Made by a program: the position numbers and the translations under genes | Notes under the pieces: model-generated | Database searches by the model: none | Seen by the model: only the letters and a program-made list of their open reading frames with translations | What the model was told of the DNA's origin: nothing | Shown: piece after piece, positions 1-5,034 of the stretch | Layout: each line of letters begins with the position of its first letter | Numbering within the stretch: position 1 is the first letter of the stretch | DNA from: Chitinophaga pinensis | GTDB taxonomy: Bacteria; Bacteroidota; Bacteroidia; Flavobacteriales_D; Crocinitomicaceae | Length of the DNA: 5,034 bases | Assembly (NCBI GenBank): GCA_945897765.1 | Contig: CAMDGP010000177.1 | Span: 1-5,034 of the forward strand | Reading direction: 5' to 3'

Positions 1-2063
1 TTTTGGTCAATAGCTGCATTCATAAAGAAACCTAACAACATCGGCGCTGGACCGTTGATTGTCATTGAAACCGAAGTCGCAGGATGACTTAAATCGAAAC
101 CAGAATATAATTTTTTCGCATCGTCCAAACAGCAAATCGAAACACCAGAATTTCCAATTTTACCATAAATATCAGGACGAATTGCAGGATCATTACCGTA
201 CAAAGTCACGGAGTCAAAAGCCGTTGAAAGTCGTTTTGCAGGCATTCCTAAACTCACGTAATGGAAACGTTTGTTGGTTCTTTCCGGACCACCTTCGCCA
301 GCAAACATACGCGTTGGATCTTCTCCTTCGCGTTTGAAAGGGAACAAACCTGATGTGTACGGAAATTCGCCAGGATAATTTTCTTGTAAAACCCAACGTA
401 AAATATCGCCCCAACTTGAATATTTCGGAGAAGCAACTTTAGGTATTTGTGAATGAGACAAAGATTCAGTGTGCGTTTGAATACTCAATACTTTATCGCG
501 CACTTTGAACTGGTATTCAGGATTTTTGAACGATTGTTTTTTCTCATCCCAATTTTGTAAAATAGCCCAATTCTTCGGGTCGAAATTCAATTTTTCATTT
601 TCAAATGCTTCTTGTAATCCTTTAACCAATCGGTCTTTATCTTCGATGATAGAATTGCTAATTGTTTGAATCGATGTTTGTAAACCGTGTAATTTCTCGG
701 CAACCGCCACTTGTTGATTCACCCATTTATCGTAAGAGCGATTGTTTTCAGAAATCTCCGATAAATAGCGCGTTCTATCAGGTGGAATCACAAATATTTT
801 CTCCGACATTTCGCGTGTAATTTGGAACGTAGAATTCAAAGGCGAACCTGTTTTTTCTACCACTTTATCCATAATTACTTTGTACAACGAATTCATTCCT
901 GGGTCGTTGAATTGTGAAGCGATTGTACCATAAACTGGCATATCGTCCACGCTGCTTTCCCATAAATTATGATTGCGTTGGTATTGTTTACGAACATCAC
1001 GCAAAGCATCTAAAGCGCCACGTTTATCGAATTTATTCAAAGCGATAACGTCGGCAAAATCCAACATATCGATTTTTTCTAATTGCGTTGCAGCACCGTA
1101 TTCTGGCGTCATTACGTACAATGAAACGTCCGAGTGGTCCAAGATTTCTGTATCCGATTGACCAATTCCAGAAGTTTCCAAAATGATTAAATCGTAATCT
1201 GCTGCTTTCAAAATGCTAATCGCTTCTGCCACGTGTTTTGACAAAGCTAAATTCGATTGACGAGTTGCCAACGAACGCATGTAAACGCGATCACTTTTAA
1301 TGGAATTCATTCGGATTCTGTCTCCCAATAAAGCTCCGCCCGTTTTTCTTTTCGACGGATCGACAGAAACAACAGCGATTTGTTTTTCTGTAAAATCAAT
1401 TAAAAAGCGACGTACTAATTCATCCACTAAAGATGATTTTCCAGAACCACCAGTTCCTGTAATACCAAGTACTGGAATAGATTTTGACTCAGCGATTGCC
1501 CTCACTTTATTGAGCATTTCCATATTTTCTTCTGCAAAATTCTCTGCTGCTGAAATCACGCGCGCAATAGCCGGAACATTTTTAGCTCCTATTAAATCCG
1601 GTTCGTTAGTGATATTTGTTCCAACAGGGAAATCACATTTTTGAATCAAATCGTTGATCATTCCTTGTAAACCAAGTGAACGCCCATCGTCAGGATGGTA
1701 AATTCGTGTGATACCATAACCTTGCAATTCTTCAATTTCAGACGGAAGAATTGTTCCTCCTCCTCCACCGAAGATTTTAATATGTGGTGCTCCTTTTTCT
1801 TTCAATAAATCATACATATATTTGAAATACTCGATGTGTCCACCTTGGTAGGAAGTCATCGCAATTGCTTGTGCATCTTCTTGAATCGCACAATTCACCA
1901 CTTCTTCTACCGAACGGTCGTGACCTAAGTGAATCACTTCACAACCAGTCGCTTGAATGATTCGACGCATGATATTTATCGCTGCATCATGACCATCAAA
2001 AAGCGAGGCTGCTGTTACAATTCTGATTTTATTAACTGGTTTATAAGGCGCAACTTGTTCCAT
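1..2063 (-). CDS. icmF: Fused B12-dependent acyl-CoA mutase with G-protein domain, IcmF type (3' end cut by window)
   Basis: Adenosylcobalamin enzymes of this family interconvert branched and linear acyl-CoAs, classically isobutyryl-CoA and n-butyryl-CoA, and carry their own chaperone GTPase. Seen here, in order: a B12-binding domain with DGHDAA at residues 23-28 (H25 is the expected lower cobalt ligand), SYQGGH at 71-76 and a glycine run at 99-103; a MeaB-like GTPase domain with P-loop GTGGSGKS at 203-210, ETSGIG at 296-301 and NKFD at 343-346; a linker; and the start of the mutase barrel with YTSGLFPFKR from 569. This B12-GTPase-mutase order is diagnostic of IcmF and unlike MutA/MutB, where the B12 domain is C-terminal and MeaB is a separate protein. 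F574 or F576 probably matches the active-site Phe that separates IcmF from methylmalonyl-CoA mutase; the partner Gln lies beyond the edge. Only 687 of roughly 1,100 residues are present. The ATG at 2063 sits about 20 residues before the first B12 motif, as expected. Annotation pipelines often call it a methylmalonyl-CoA mutase family protein. The exact substrate cannot be settled here. Confidence 0.95.
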   Translation of the reverse strand, partial: MEQVAPYKPVNKIRIVTAASLFDGHDAAINIMRRIIQATGCEVIHLGHDRSVEEVVNCAIQEDAQAIAMTSYQGGHIEYFKYMYDLLKEKGAPHIKIFGGGGGTILPSEIEELQGYGITRIYHPDDGRSLGLQGMINDLIQKCDFPVGTNITNEPDLIGAKNVPAIARVISAAENFAEENMEMLNKVRAIAESKSIPVLGITGTGGSGKSSLVDELVRRFLIDFTEKQIAVVSVDPSKRKTGGALLGDRIRMNSIKSDRVYMRSLATRQSNLALSKHVAEAISILKAADYDLIILETSGIGQSDTEILDHSDVSLYVMTPEYGAATQLEKIDMLDFADVIALNKFDKRGALDALRDVRKQYQRNHNLWESSVDDMPVYGTIASQFNDPGMNSLYKVIMDKVVEKTGSPLNSTFQITREMSEKIFVIPPDRTRYLSEISENNRSYDKWVNQQVAVAEKLHGLQTSIQTISNSIIEDKDRLVKGLQEAFENEKLNFDPKNWAILQNWDEKKQSFKNPEYQFKVRDKVLSIQTHTESLSHSQIPKVASPKYSSWGDILRWVLQENYPGEFPYTSGLFPFKREGEDPTRMFAGEGGPERTNKRFHYVSLGMPAKRLSTAFDSVTLYGNDPAIRPDIYGKIGNSGVSICCLDDAKKLYSGFDLSHPATSVSMTINGPAPMLLGFFMNAAIDQ

Positions 2064-2551
2064 ATTTTGTATTCTTTTTTTAAGAATGCTAAAATTAAGA
2101 AAAAAGCCGTTAGGATTGGTTTTGAAAATTGAAAATGTAGAGATCAAAGTGAAGTGTAACTCTTATTTTCTTAAAATGAAATTTATATGTCATAAATCGT
2201 TTATTTTTTGCAATAATAAAATCTATTAAACAAATTACCTACGCTATATTATCGAGTAAACTCATATTTTAATTTTTAATATTAATCAGATTTATTAAAT
2301 AATTATTGTCTCATTTAGCTAGTTTTTTTTGTTTTAAAAGAGCAACTATATAAACTTTTTTGAGTGTTCGCAATCGTACCAGTAAAATACTTGAATATAG
2401 AAAATCAAGAAATTCAGAGCCTTGATTTTTTGATTCTTTTTATTTACAAAATATTAAATTAGCTAAATTTGGAATTTTAATTAGAATAATGATTTTAAAT
2501 ATTGGTGGTAAGAAAGCGCATACTCAATAAACTTTTTCACTAAAATTATAA
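2064..2551. other. AT-rich intergenic gap between icmF and aroQ, no gene seen
   Basis: This 488-bp stretch lies downstream of aroQ and upstream of icmF, both on the minus strand. It is much richer in A and T than the flanking genes and all six frames are broken by stops. I found no tRNA-like cloverleaf, no direct-repeat array and no transposase remnant. It must contain the icmF leader and probably its promoter. The best minus-strand match to the Bacteroidota -7 motif is TCACTTTG (complement of 2145-2152), one base off, with no TTG at the right spacing upstream, so no promoter is called. The only symmetrical element of note is the 9-bp inverted repeat at 2401-2429. A slightly less AT-rich patch at about 2360-2390 is unexplained. 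Confidence 0.7.
2401..2441. terminator. Possible weak terminator hairpin, AT-rich
   Basis: AAAATCAAG at 2401-2409 and CTTGATTTT at 2421-2429 form a perfect 9-bp inverted repeat around an 11-base loop. On the plus strand it is followed by an interrupted T-rich stretch to about 2446; on the minus strand only a short T run follows the stem. It lies about 120 bases beyond the aroQ stop codon, so ending the aroQ transcript is the natural role, yet the better T-tract faces the other way. The stem has only two G-C pairs, so it may be chance in AT-rich DNA. Confidence 0.3.
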
Positions 2552-2965
2552 CTACTCAACCATCAAAAAATATTTAAATGCCAACTCATAACTTTTTAAG
2601 CCAAAACCAAAAATACAACCCACACAAACTGGACTAATGAGCGACTCATGACGAAAGGATTCTCTTCCAGCAATGTTTGAAATGTGCACTTCAACTACAG
2701 GCGTTTCAATCGCTGCAATACAATCTCTAATCGCAACGCTTGTATGCGTGTAACCACCAGCGTTTAAAATGATTCCATCAAAGCCTTCTTGTTGCAATTG
2801 ATTGATAATTTCACCTTCCACATTCGATTGGAAATAGGTTAAATCTGCATCGAATTTCGATTTCAATTCTTCCAAATAATTTTCAAAGCTAACATTCCCA
2901 TATATTTGTGGTTGTCTGCTACCTATAAGGTTTAAATTTGGACCGTTTACAATTAATAGTTTCAT
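2552..2965 (-). CDS. aroQ: Type II 3-dehydroquinate dehydratase
   Basis: Catalyses the third step of the shikimate pathway, anti-dehydration of 3-dehydroquinate to 3-dehydroshikimate, as a cytosolic dodecamer in characterised relatives. The 137-residue length is normal for the short flavodoxin-like type II family. Visible signatures are NGPNLN at residues 7-12, R17 and the catalytic Y22 in the mobile lid region, SNVEGE at 47-52, NAGGYTHTS at 68-76, the substrate-binding EVHISN at 92-97 containing the general-acid H94, and REsFRH at 101-106. Small departures from the commonest family pattern are V49 where many members have His (SNHEGE) and A69 where many have Pro (NPAAYTHTS); both leave the catalytic residues intact. 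The ATG at 2965 puts NGPNLN at its usual place near the N-terminus. The gene is divergent from xerD with 3 bp between start codons, so its own promoter must lie inside the xerD reading frame; I see no clear match there. Confidence 0.97.
   Translation of the reverse strand: MKLLIVNGPNLNLIGSRQPQIYGNVSFENYLEELKSKFDADLTYFQSNVEGEIINQLQQEGFDGIILNAGGYTHTSVAIRDCIAAIETPVVEVHISNIAGRESFRHESLISPVCVGCIFGFGLKSYELAFKYFLMVE
2912..2940 (+). promoter_or_regulatory. Candidate xerD promoter inside aroQ
   Basis: TTG at 2912-2914 and TAAATTTG at 2933-2940 are separated by 18 bases, which matches the Bacteroidota -33/-7 promoter pattern (TTG, about 17-23 bases, TAnnTTTG). Transcription would start near 2946-2948, about 22 bases before the xerD ATG. 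The -7 box falls in the codons for the aroQ NGPNLN motif, so part of the match could simply reflect AT-rich codons for Pro-Asn-Leu. A second TAnnTTTG (TATATTTG) at 2901-2908 has no good TTG partner. Confidence 0.5.
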
Positions 2966-2968
2966 TCT

Positions 2969-3874
2969 ATGTCAACTTGGAACCGCTATATTAAGGATTT
3001 TGTTTCATACATGAAAATCGAAAAGGGTTTGGCTGAAAATTCCATTTTTGCCTATCAAAAAGATGTCGATAAATTATTCCAGTATGCTTTGTCAATCCAA
3101 AAGAATGCAGAGGACATTACCTACAACGATTTAAAACATTTTATTGCAACACTTTACGACATAGGTTTGAGTGCTCGTTCGCAAGCTCGAATCATTTCTG
3201 GAGTGAAACAATTTTATGGCTTTTTATTGTTGGAAAACGTGATTCAAGACGACCCAAGCGAGTTACTCGAACAACCAAAAATTGGACTAAAACTCCCCGA
3301 AGTATTGTCCATTGAAGAAATTGACGCATTGATTGCAGCTGTTGACTTAACGAAGACGGAAGGTCACCGTAATCGAGCGATTTTGGAAACTTTATACAGT
3401 TGTGGAATGCGCGTAAGTGAGTTAGTAAATTTACGTTTTTCAGACCTCTATTTTGACGAAGGATTTGTGCGTGTAATCGGAAAGGGAAATAAAGAACGTT
3501 TGGTACCTGTGAGTCCGCAAGTTCAAAAAGAAATTCAAATATATAACGATCACATTCGTCGCCATCAAGAGATAAAGAAAGGTAATGAAAATATCGTTTT
3601 TCTGAATAGGAGAGGGGCAAAATTGACGCGTGTTATGATATTTACCATCATCAAACAGTTGGCAGAAGCAATTGATTTGAAAAAGAATATTTCACCGCAT
3701 ACATTTCGTCACAGTTTCGCCACACATTTAATTGAAGGAGGCGCAAATTTACGTGCAATTCAAGAAATGCTTGGTCATGAGTCTATTACGACCACGGAAA
3801 TTTATACGCATTTAGACCAACGATTCTTGCGAGACGCAATTTTAAGCTACCATCCACGCAATGCAAAGAACTAA
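2969..3874 (+). CDS. xerD: Tyrosine recombinase XerD (chromosome dimer resolution)
   Basis: A site-specific tyrosine recombinase that, with a XerC partner, resolves chromosome dimers at dif near the terminus during cell division. At 301 residues it has the standard two-domain form: a SAM-like core-binding N-terminal domain (about residues 1-105) and a C-terminal catalytic domain (about 110-295). The full catalytic set is visible: R148 in GMRVSEL, K172 in GKGNKERLVP, H244 and R247 in HTFRHSFATH, H270 in LGHES and nucleophile Y279 in EIYTH. These positions coincide with those I recall for Escherichia coli XerD, so no insertion or deletion is needed before Y279. The ATG at 2969 is supported by the characteristic start in which the core-binding domain begins within a few residues. 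No dif-like site is evident in the window and no cargo genes surround it, so it looks like the housekeeping recombinase and not an integron or phage integrase. XerC versus XerD cannot be decided with certainty by eye. No convincing terminator follows it. Confidence 0.93.
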   Translation: MSTWNRYIKDFVSYMKIEKGLAENSIFAYQKDVDKLFQYALSIQKNAEDITYNDLKHFIATLYDIGLSARSQARIISGVKQFYGFLLLENVIQDDPSELLEQPKIGLKLPEVLSIEEIDALIAAVDLTKTEGHRNRAILETLYSCGMRVSELVNLRFSDLYFDEGFVRVIGKGNKERLVPVSPQVQKEIQIYNDHIRRHQEIKKGNENIVFLNRRGAKLTRVMIFTIIKQLAEAIDLKKNISPHTFRHSFATHLIEGGANLRAIQEMLGHESITTTEIYTHLDQRFLRDAILSYHPRNAKN

Positions 3875-3919
3875 TATTCAGTGTTTGAAAAAAAAATATT
3901 AAGATTTCTCAGTTAATGA

Positions 3920-3950
3920 TTTGTATATTTGAAAAGAGTTACTACCTTTG
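3920..3950 (+). promoter_or_regulatory. Promoter of the rpmB-rpmG-DUF4295 cluster
   Basis: TTTG at 3920-3923 (-33 box) and TACCTTTG at 3943-3950 (-7 box) are separated by exactly 19 bases, a full match to the Bacteroidota housekeeping consensus TTTG-N19-TAnnTTTG. The predicted start of transcription is near 3956-3958, giving a leader of about 30 bases before the rpmB ATG at 3989. Its strength fits ribosomal protein genes. It is the clearest regulatory element in the window. Confidence 0.85.
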
Positions 3951-3988
3951 CATCCGCTTTTTGCATTTACACGTAATCTTAAATATAC

Positions 3989-4225
3989 ATGTCACGAGTT
4001 TGTCAGTTAACAGGAAAGTCAGTAATGGTAGGGAACAATGTTTCTCATTCAAATAGAAAAACGAAAAGACGTTTCTACCCAAATTTGATTACAAAAAAAT
4101 TCTTCATCCCCGAAGATGAATCTTATATTACGTTAAAAATTTCGACTTCTGCATTACGCACAATCAACAAGAAAGGAATTCAAGCTTGTTTGAAAGAAGC
4201 TCGTGAAAAAGGATATTTAAAATAA
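3989..4225 (+). CDS. rpmB: 50S ribosomal protein bL28
   Basis: A structural protein of the large ribosomal subunit. The 78-residue sequence begins MSRVCQLTGK, the conserved start of bL28, and continues with the GNNVSHSNRKTKRRFYPNL block (residues 15-33), the most conserved stretch of the family and rich in basic residues that contact 23S rRNA. The C-terminal part ends in LKEAREKGYLK. Length and start agree with flavobacterial bL28. It is the first gene of the cluster, placed just behind a full-consensus promoter, and is followed after 31 bases by rpmG. The sequence before the ATG is AT-rich with no Shine-Dalgarno motif. Confidence 0.98.
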   Translation: MSRVCQLTGKSVMVGNNVSHSNRKTKRRFYPNLITKKFFIPEDESYITLKISTSALRTINKKGIQACLKEAREKGYLK

Positions 4226-4226
4226 A

Positions 4227-4240
4227 CTGTTGCGAAACAG
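4227..4240 (+). other. Small hairpin with GCGA loop between rpmB and rpmG
   Basis: CTGTT (4227-4231) and AACAG (4236-4240) can pair in the RNA around the loop GCGA, a GNRA-type tetraloop. It begins one base after the rpmB stop codon and lies 16 bases before the rpmG start. No T-tract follows, so it is not a terminator. It could be a processing or stability element or a chance structure; a 5-bp stem is weak evidence. Confidence 0.35.
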
Positions 4241-4256
4241 CTAAACATCAAAGAAA

Positions 4257-4445
4257 ATGGCAAAGAAAAGTAAAGGTAATCGTATTCAAGTAATTCTTGA
4301 ATGTACAGAACATAAAGATTCTGGAATGGCAGGAACTTCACGTTACATCACGACGAAAAATCGTAAAAACACGCCTGACCGAATGGAGATTAAGAAATTT
4401 AATCCCATTATGAAAAAATATACAGTTCACAAAGAAATTAAATAA
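4257..4445 (+). CDS. rpmG: 50S ribosomal protein bL33
   Basis: A small large-subunit protein. The 62-residue sequence has the bL33 pattern: basic N-terminus MAKKSKGNR, then VILECTEH, the SRYITTKNRKNTPDRMEIKK block in the middle, and the C-terminal HKEIK. Only one cysteine (C16) is present, so this is the zinc-independent (C-minus) form and not the four-cysteine zinc-ribbon form; some bacteria carry both as a zinc-responsive pair, but only one copy is in this window. It follows rpmB and precedes the DUF4295 gene by 6 bases, which implies one transcript. The leader before the ATG is A-rich (ATCAAAGAAA), as usual for this phylum. Confidence 0.97.
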   Translation: MAKKSKGNRIQVILECTEHKDSGMAGTSRYITTKNRKNTPDRMEIKKFNPIMKKYTVHKEIK

Positions 4446-4451
4446 TAAGAC

Positions 4452-4607
4452 ATGGCTAAGAAAGTAGTGGCTTCCCTTCAAAAAGGTGGCGGAAAAGAAC
4501 ATACGAAAGTGATTAAAATGGTGAAATCAGAAAAATCAGGTTCATACACTTTCAAAGAAGAAATCGTTCACAACGATAAAGTGAAAGAATGGTTTACAAA
4601 AGGCTAA
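4452..4607 (+). CDS. DUF4295 family protein, small basic protein of the ribosomal cluster
   Basis: This 51-residue reading frame starts with MAKKVVASLQKGGGKEHTKV, carries the middle stretch IKMVKSEKSGSYTFKEE, and ends KEWFTKG. It is strongly lysine-rich. I recognise it as DUF4295, a short family restricted to Bacteroidota and nearly always encoded right after rpmG. The position 6 bases after the rpmG stop, the length and the charge all suggest a ribosome-associated or ribosomal protein. I recall that a structure of the Flavobacterium johnsoniae ribosome reported an extra large-subunit protein called bL38, which may be this family, but I cannot confirm the match. It has no cysteine, no membrane segment and no signal peptide. 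The start is fixed by the ATG at 4452; the stop is TAA at 4605-4607, followed closely by a second in-frame TAA at 4608-4610. Confidence 0.9.
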   Translation: MAKKVVASLQKGGGKEHTKVIKMVKSEKSGSYTFKEEIVHNDKVKEWFTKG

Positions 4608-4618
4608 TAATTTATTAA

Positions 4619-4626
4619 TATATTTG
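4619..4626 (+). promoter_or_regulatory. Possible -7 element before the ftsY leader
   Basis: TATATTTG fits the Bacteroidota -7 motif TAnnTTTG exactly. No TTG lies 17-23 bases upstream; the nearest T-rich triplet is TTT at 4593-4595 with a 23-base gap. If used, transcription would begin near 4632, right at the start of the following hairpin. Such AT-rich matches are common by chance. Confidence 0.3.
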
Positions 4627-4631
4627 CAATT

Positions 4632-4660
4632 AAGCTTCCAGTTATGGAGGCTTTTTTTTT
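4632..4660 (+). terminator. Intrinsic terminator (or attenuator) between the DUF4295 gene and ftsY
   Basis: AAGCTTCC at 4632-4639 pairs with GGAGGCTT at 4646-4653 as an 8-bp stem with one G-U pair and a 6-base loop (AGTTAT). It runs straight into nine consecutive T (4652-4660). This is a standard rho-independent terminator, 24 bases beyond the DUF4295 stop. The T-tract ends only six bases before the ftsY ATG at 4667, so ftsY must be expressed through it, unless its transcript starts inside or after the hairpin. Confidence 0.8.
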
Positions 4661-4666
4661 ACAATT

Positions 4667-5034
4667 ATGGGACTATTTGATTTTTTTTCACGCTCAAAAA
4701 AAGAAAATCTGGACCAAGGTCTGGAGAAAACCAAACAATCTTTTTTTTCTAAGATAGCTCGAGCTATTGTTGGTAAATCTAAAGTCGACGATGAGGTGCT
4801 TGATAATTTGGAGGAAATTCTTATTTCATCAGATGTTGGAGTTGAAACCACGTTAAAAATTATTGATAGAATTCAAGCTCGTGTTTCGCGTGATAAAGTG
4901 TTAGGGACGGATGAATTGAATAATGTCCTGCGCGAAGAAATCATTTCTCTTTTGGAAGAAAATAATTCTAACCAAAACGGAAATTTAGAATATAACAAAC
5001 CTGCTGACGGAAATCCTTATGTGATAATGGTGGT
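4667..5034 (+). CDS. ftsY: Signal recognition particle receptor FtsY (3' end cut by window)
   Basis: FtsY is the membrane-associated SRP receptor GTPase that docks ribosome-SRP complexes for co-translational membrane insertion. Only the first 122 codons are here. They begin MGLFDFFSR, the usual short amphipathic FtsY start, and contain the N-domain helical bundle, including GLEKTKQSFFSKI at 18-30 and the conserved LEEILISSDVGVETT at 48-62. The visible end, NPYVIMV, is the first strand of the G domain, directly before the expected GVNGxGKTT P-loop, which lies beyond the edge. There is no long acidic A domain, which is normal for Bacteroidota. The ATG at 4667 is the best start because it gives the family N-terminus; the ATG at 4644, inside the hairpin, is in another frame. 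Runs of eight T at 4681-4688 and 4741-4748 lie inside the gene without breaking the frame. Expected full length is about 315-320 residues. Confidence 0.96.
   Translation, partial: MGLFDFFSRSKKENLDQGLEKTKQSFFSKIARAIVGKSKVDDEVLDNLEEILISSDVGVETTLKIIDRIQARVSRDKVLGTDELNNVLREEIISLLEENNSNQNGNLEYNKPADGNPYVIMV

Noticed and set aside
1300..1644. 114-codon open frame on the plus strand inside icmF
   Set aside because: It is antisense to the GTPase domain with its intact P-loop; the sense frame explains the region and the antisense peptide resembles nothing I know.
1929..2132. 67-codon plus-strand frame spanning the icmF start
   Set aside because: It is the antisense of the B12-binding domain running into AT-rich DNA, with no recognisable motif.
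2145..2152. TCACTTTG on the minus strand as a -7 box for icmF
   Set aside because: One mismatch to TAnnTTTG and no TTG at a suitable distance upstream, in DNA where such near-matches are frequent.
2230..2265. Possible dif-like partial palindrome (CGCTATATTATCGAG) near xerD
   Set aside because: The half-sites do not match each other or a known XerC/XerD arm pattern, and dif normally lies at the replication terminus, not beside xerD.
2325..2395. Minus-strand peptide fragments in the gap (for example YWYDCEHSKKF) that looked like a possible gene remnant
   Set aside because: The open stretches are very short and I could not tie them to any protein family; without a search this is no better than chance.
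3192..3620. 142-codon open frame on the minus strand inside xerD
   Set aside because: It overlaps the well-conserved recombinase domain on the other strand and shows no family signature, so it is a shadow frame.
4644..4757. Short frame MEAFFLQLWDYL... starting inside the terminator stem
   Set aside because: It overlaps ftsY in another frame, its start lies in the hairpin, and the peptide is a by-product of the T-tracts and the ftsY codons.
4642..4851. 69-codon minus-strand frame over the ftsY start
   Set aside because: It is low complexity (Ser/Lys-rich) and antisense to the conserved FtsY N-domain; it also starts and ends without context.

Overview
This window looks like a piece of a chromosome from a low-GC member of the Bacteroidota, most likely of the class Flavobacteriia. 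Four things point there. The gene order rpmB-rpmG-DUF4295-ftsY is typical of that phylum. Two promoters fit the Bacteroidota TTG / TAnnTTTG pattern. No start codon has a recognisable Shine-Dalgarno sequence. The proteins also read like flavobacterial orthologues. I cannot name the genus from this sequence.

Layout. Positions 1-2063 (minus strand) hold the N-terminal 687 residues of a fused B12-dependent acyl-CoA mutase of the IcmF type: B12-binding domain, MeaB-like GTPase domain, linker and the start of the mutase barrel. The 3' part lies outside the window. Positions 2064-2551 are a very AT-rich gap of 488 bp with no supported gene and one weak inverted repeat. Next comes a divergent pair: aroQ (type II 3-dehydroquinate dehydratase, minus strand, 2552-2965) and xerD (tyrosine recombinase, plus strand, 2969-3874). 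Their start codons are separated by only 3 bp. After a 114-bp gap with a textbook Bacteroidota promoter comes a plus-strand cluster: rpmB (bL28), rpmG (bL33), a 51-residue DUF4295 protein at 4452-4607, then a hairpin plus T-tract, and the first 122 codons of ftsY, which is cut just before its P-loop.

How the parts relate. The right-hand cluster joins two large-subunit ribosomal proteins and a small Bacteroidota-restricted basic protein to the signal-recognition-particle receptor, so ribosome production and membrane targeting share one locus. aroQ (shikimate pathway), xerD (chromosome dimer resolution) and icmF (acyl-CoA carbon-skeleton rearrangement) have no obvious functional link to each other. 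I see no mobile element, CRISPR array, defence system or RNA gene, and most of the window is core genome. The observations most worth a second look are regulatory: a promoter-like sequence embedded in the aroQ catalytic-motif codons, a terminator-like hairpin six bases before ftsY that follows a possible -7 element, and the DUF4295 gene itself.
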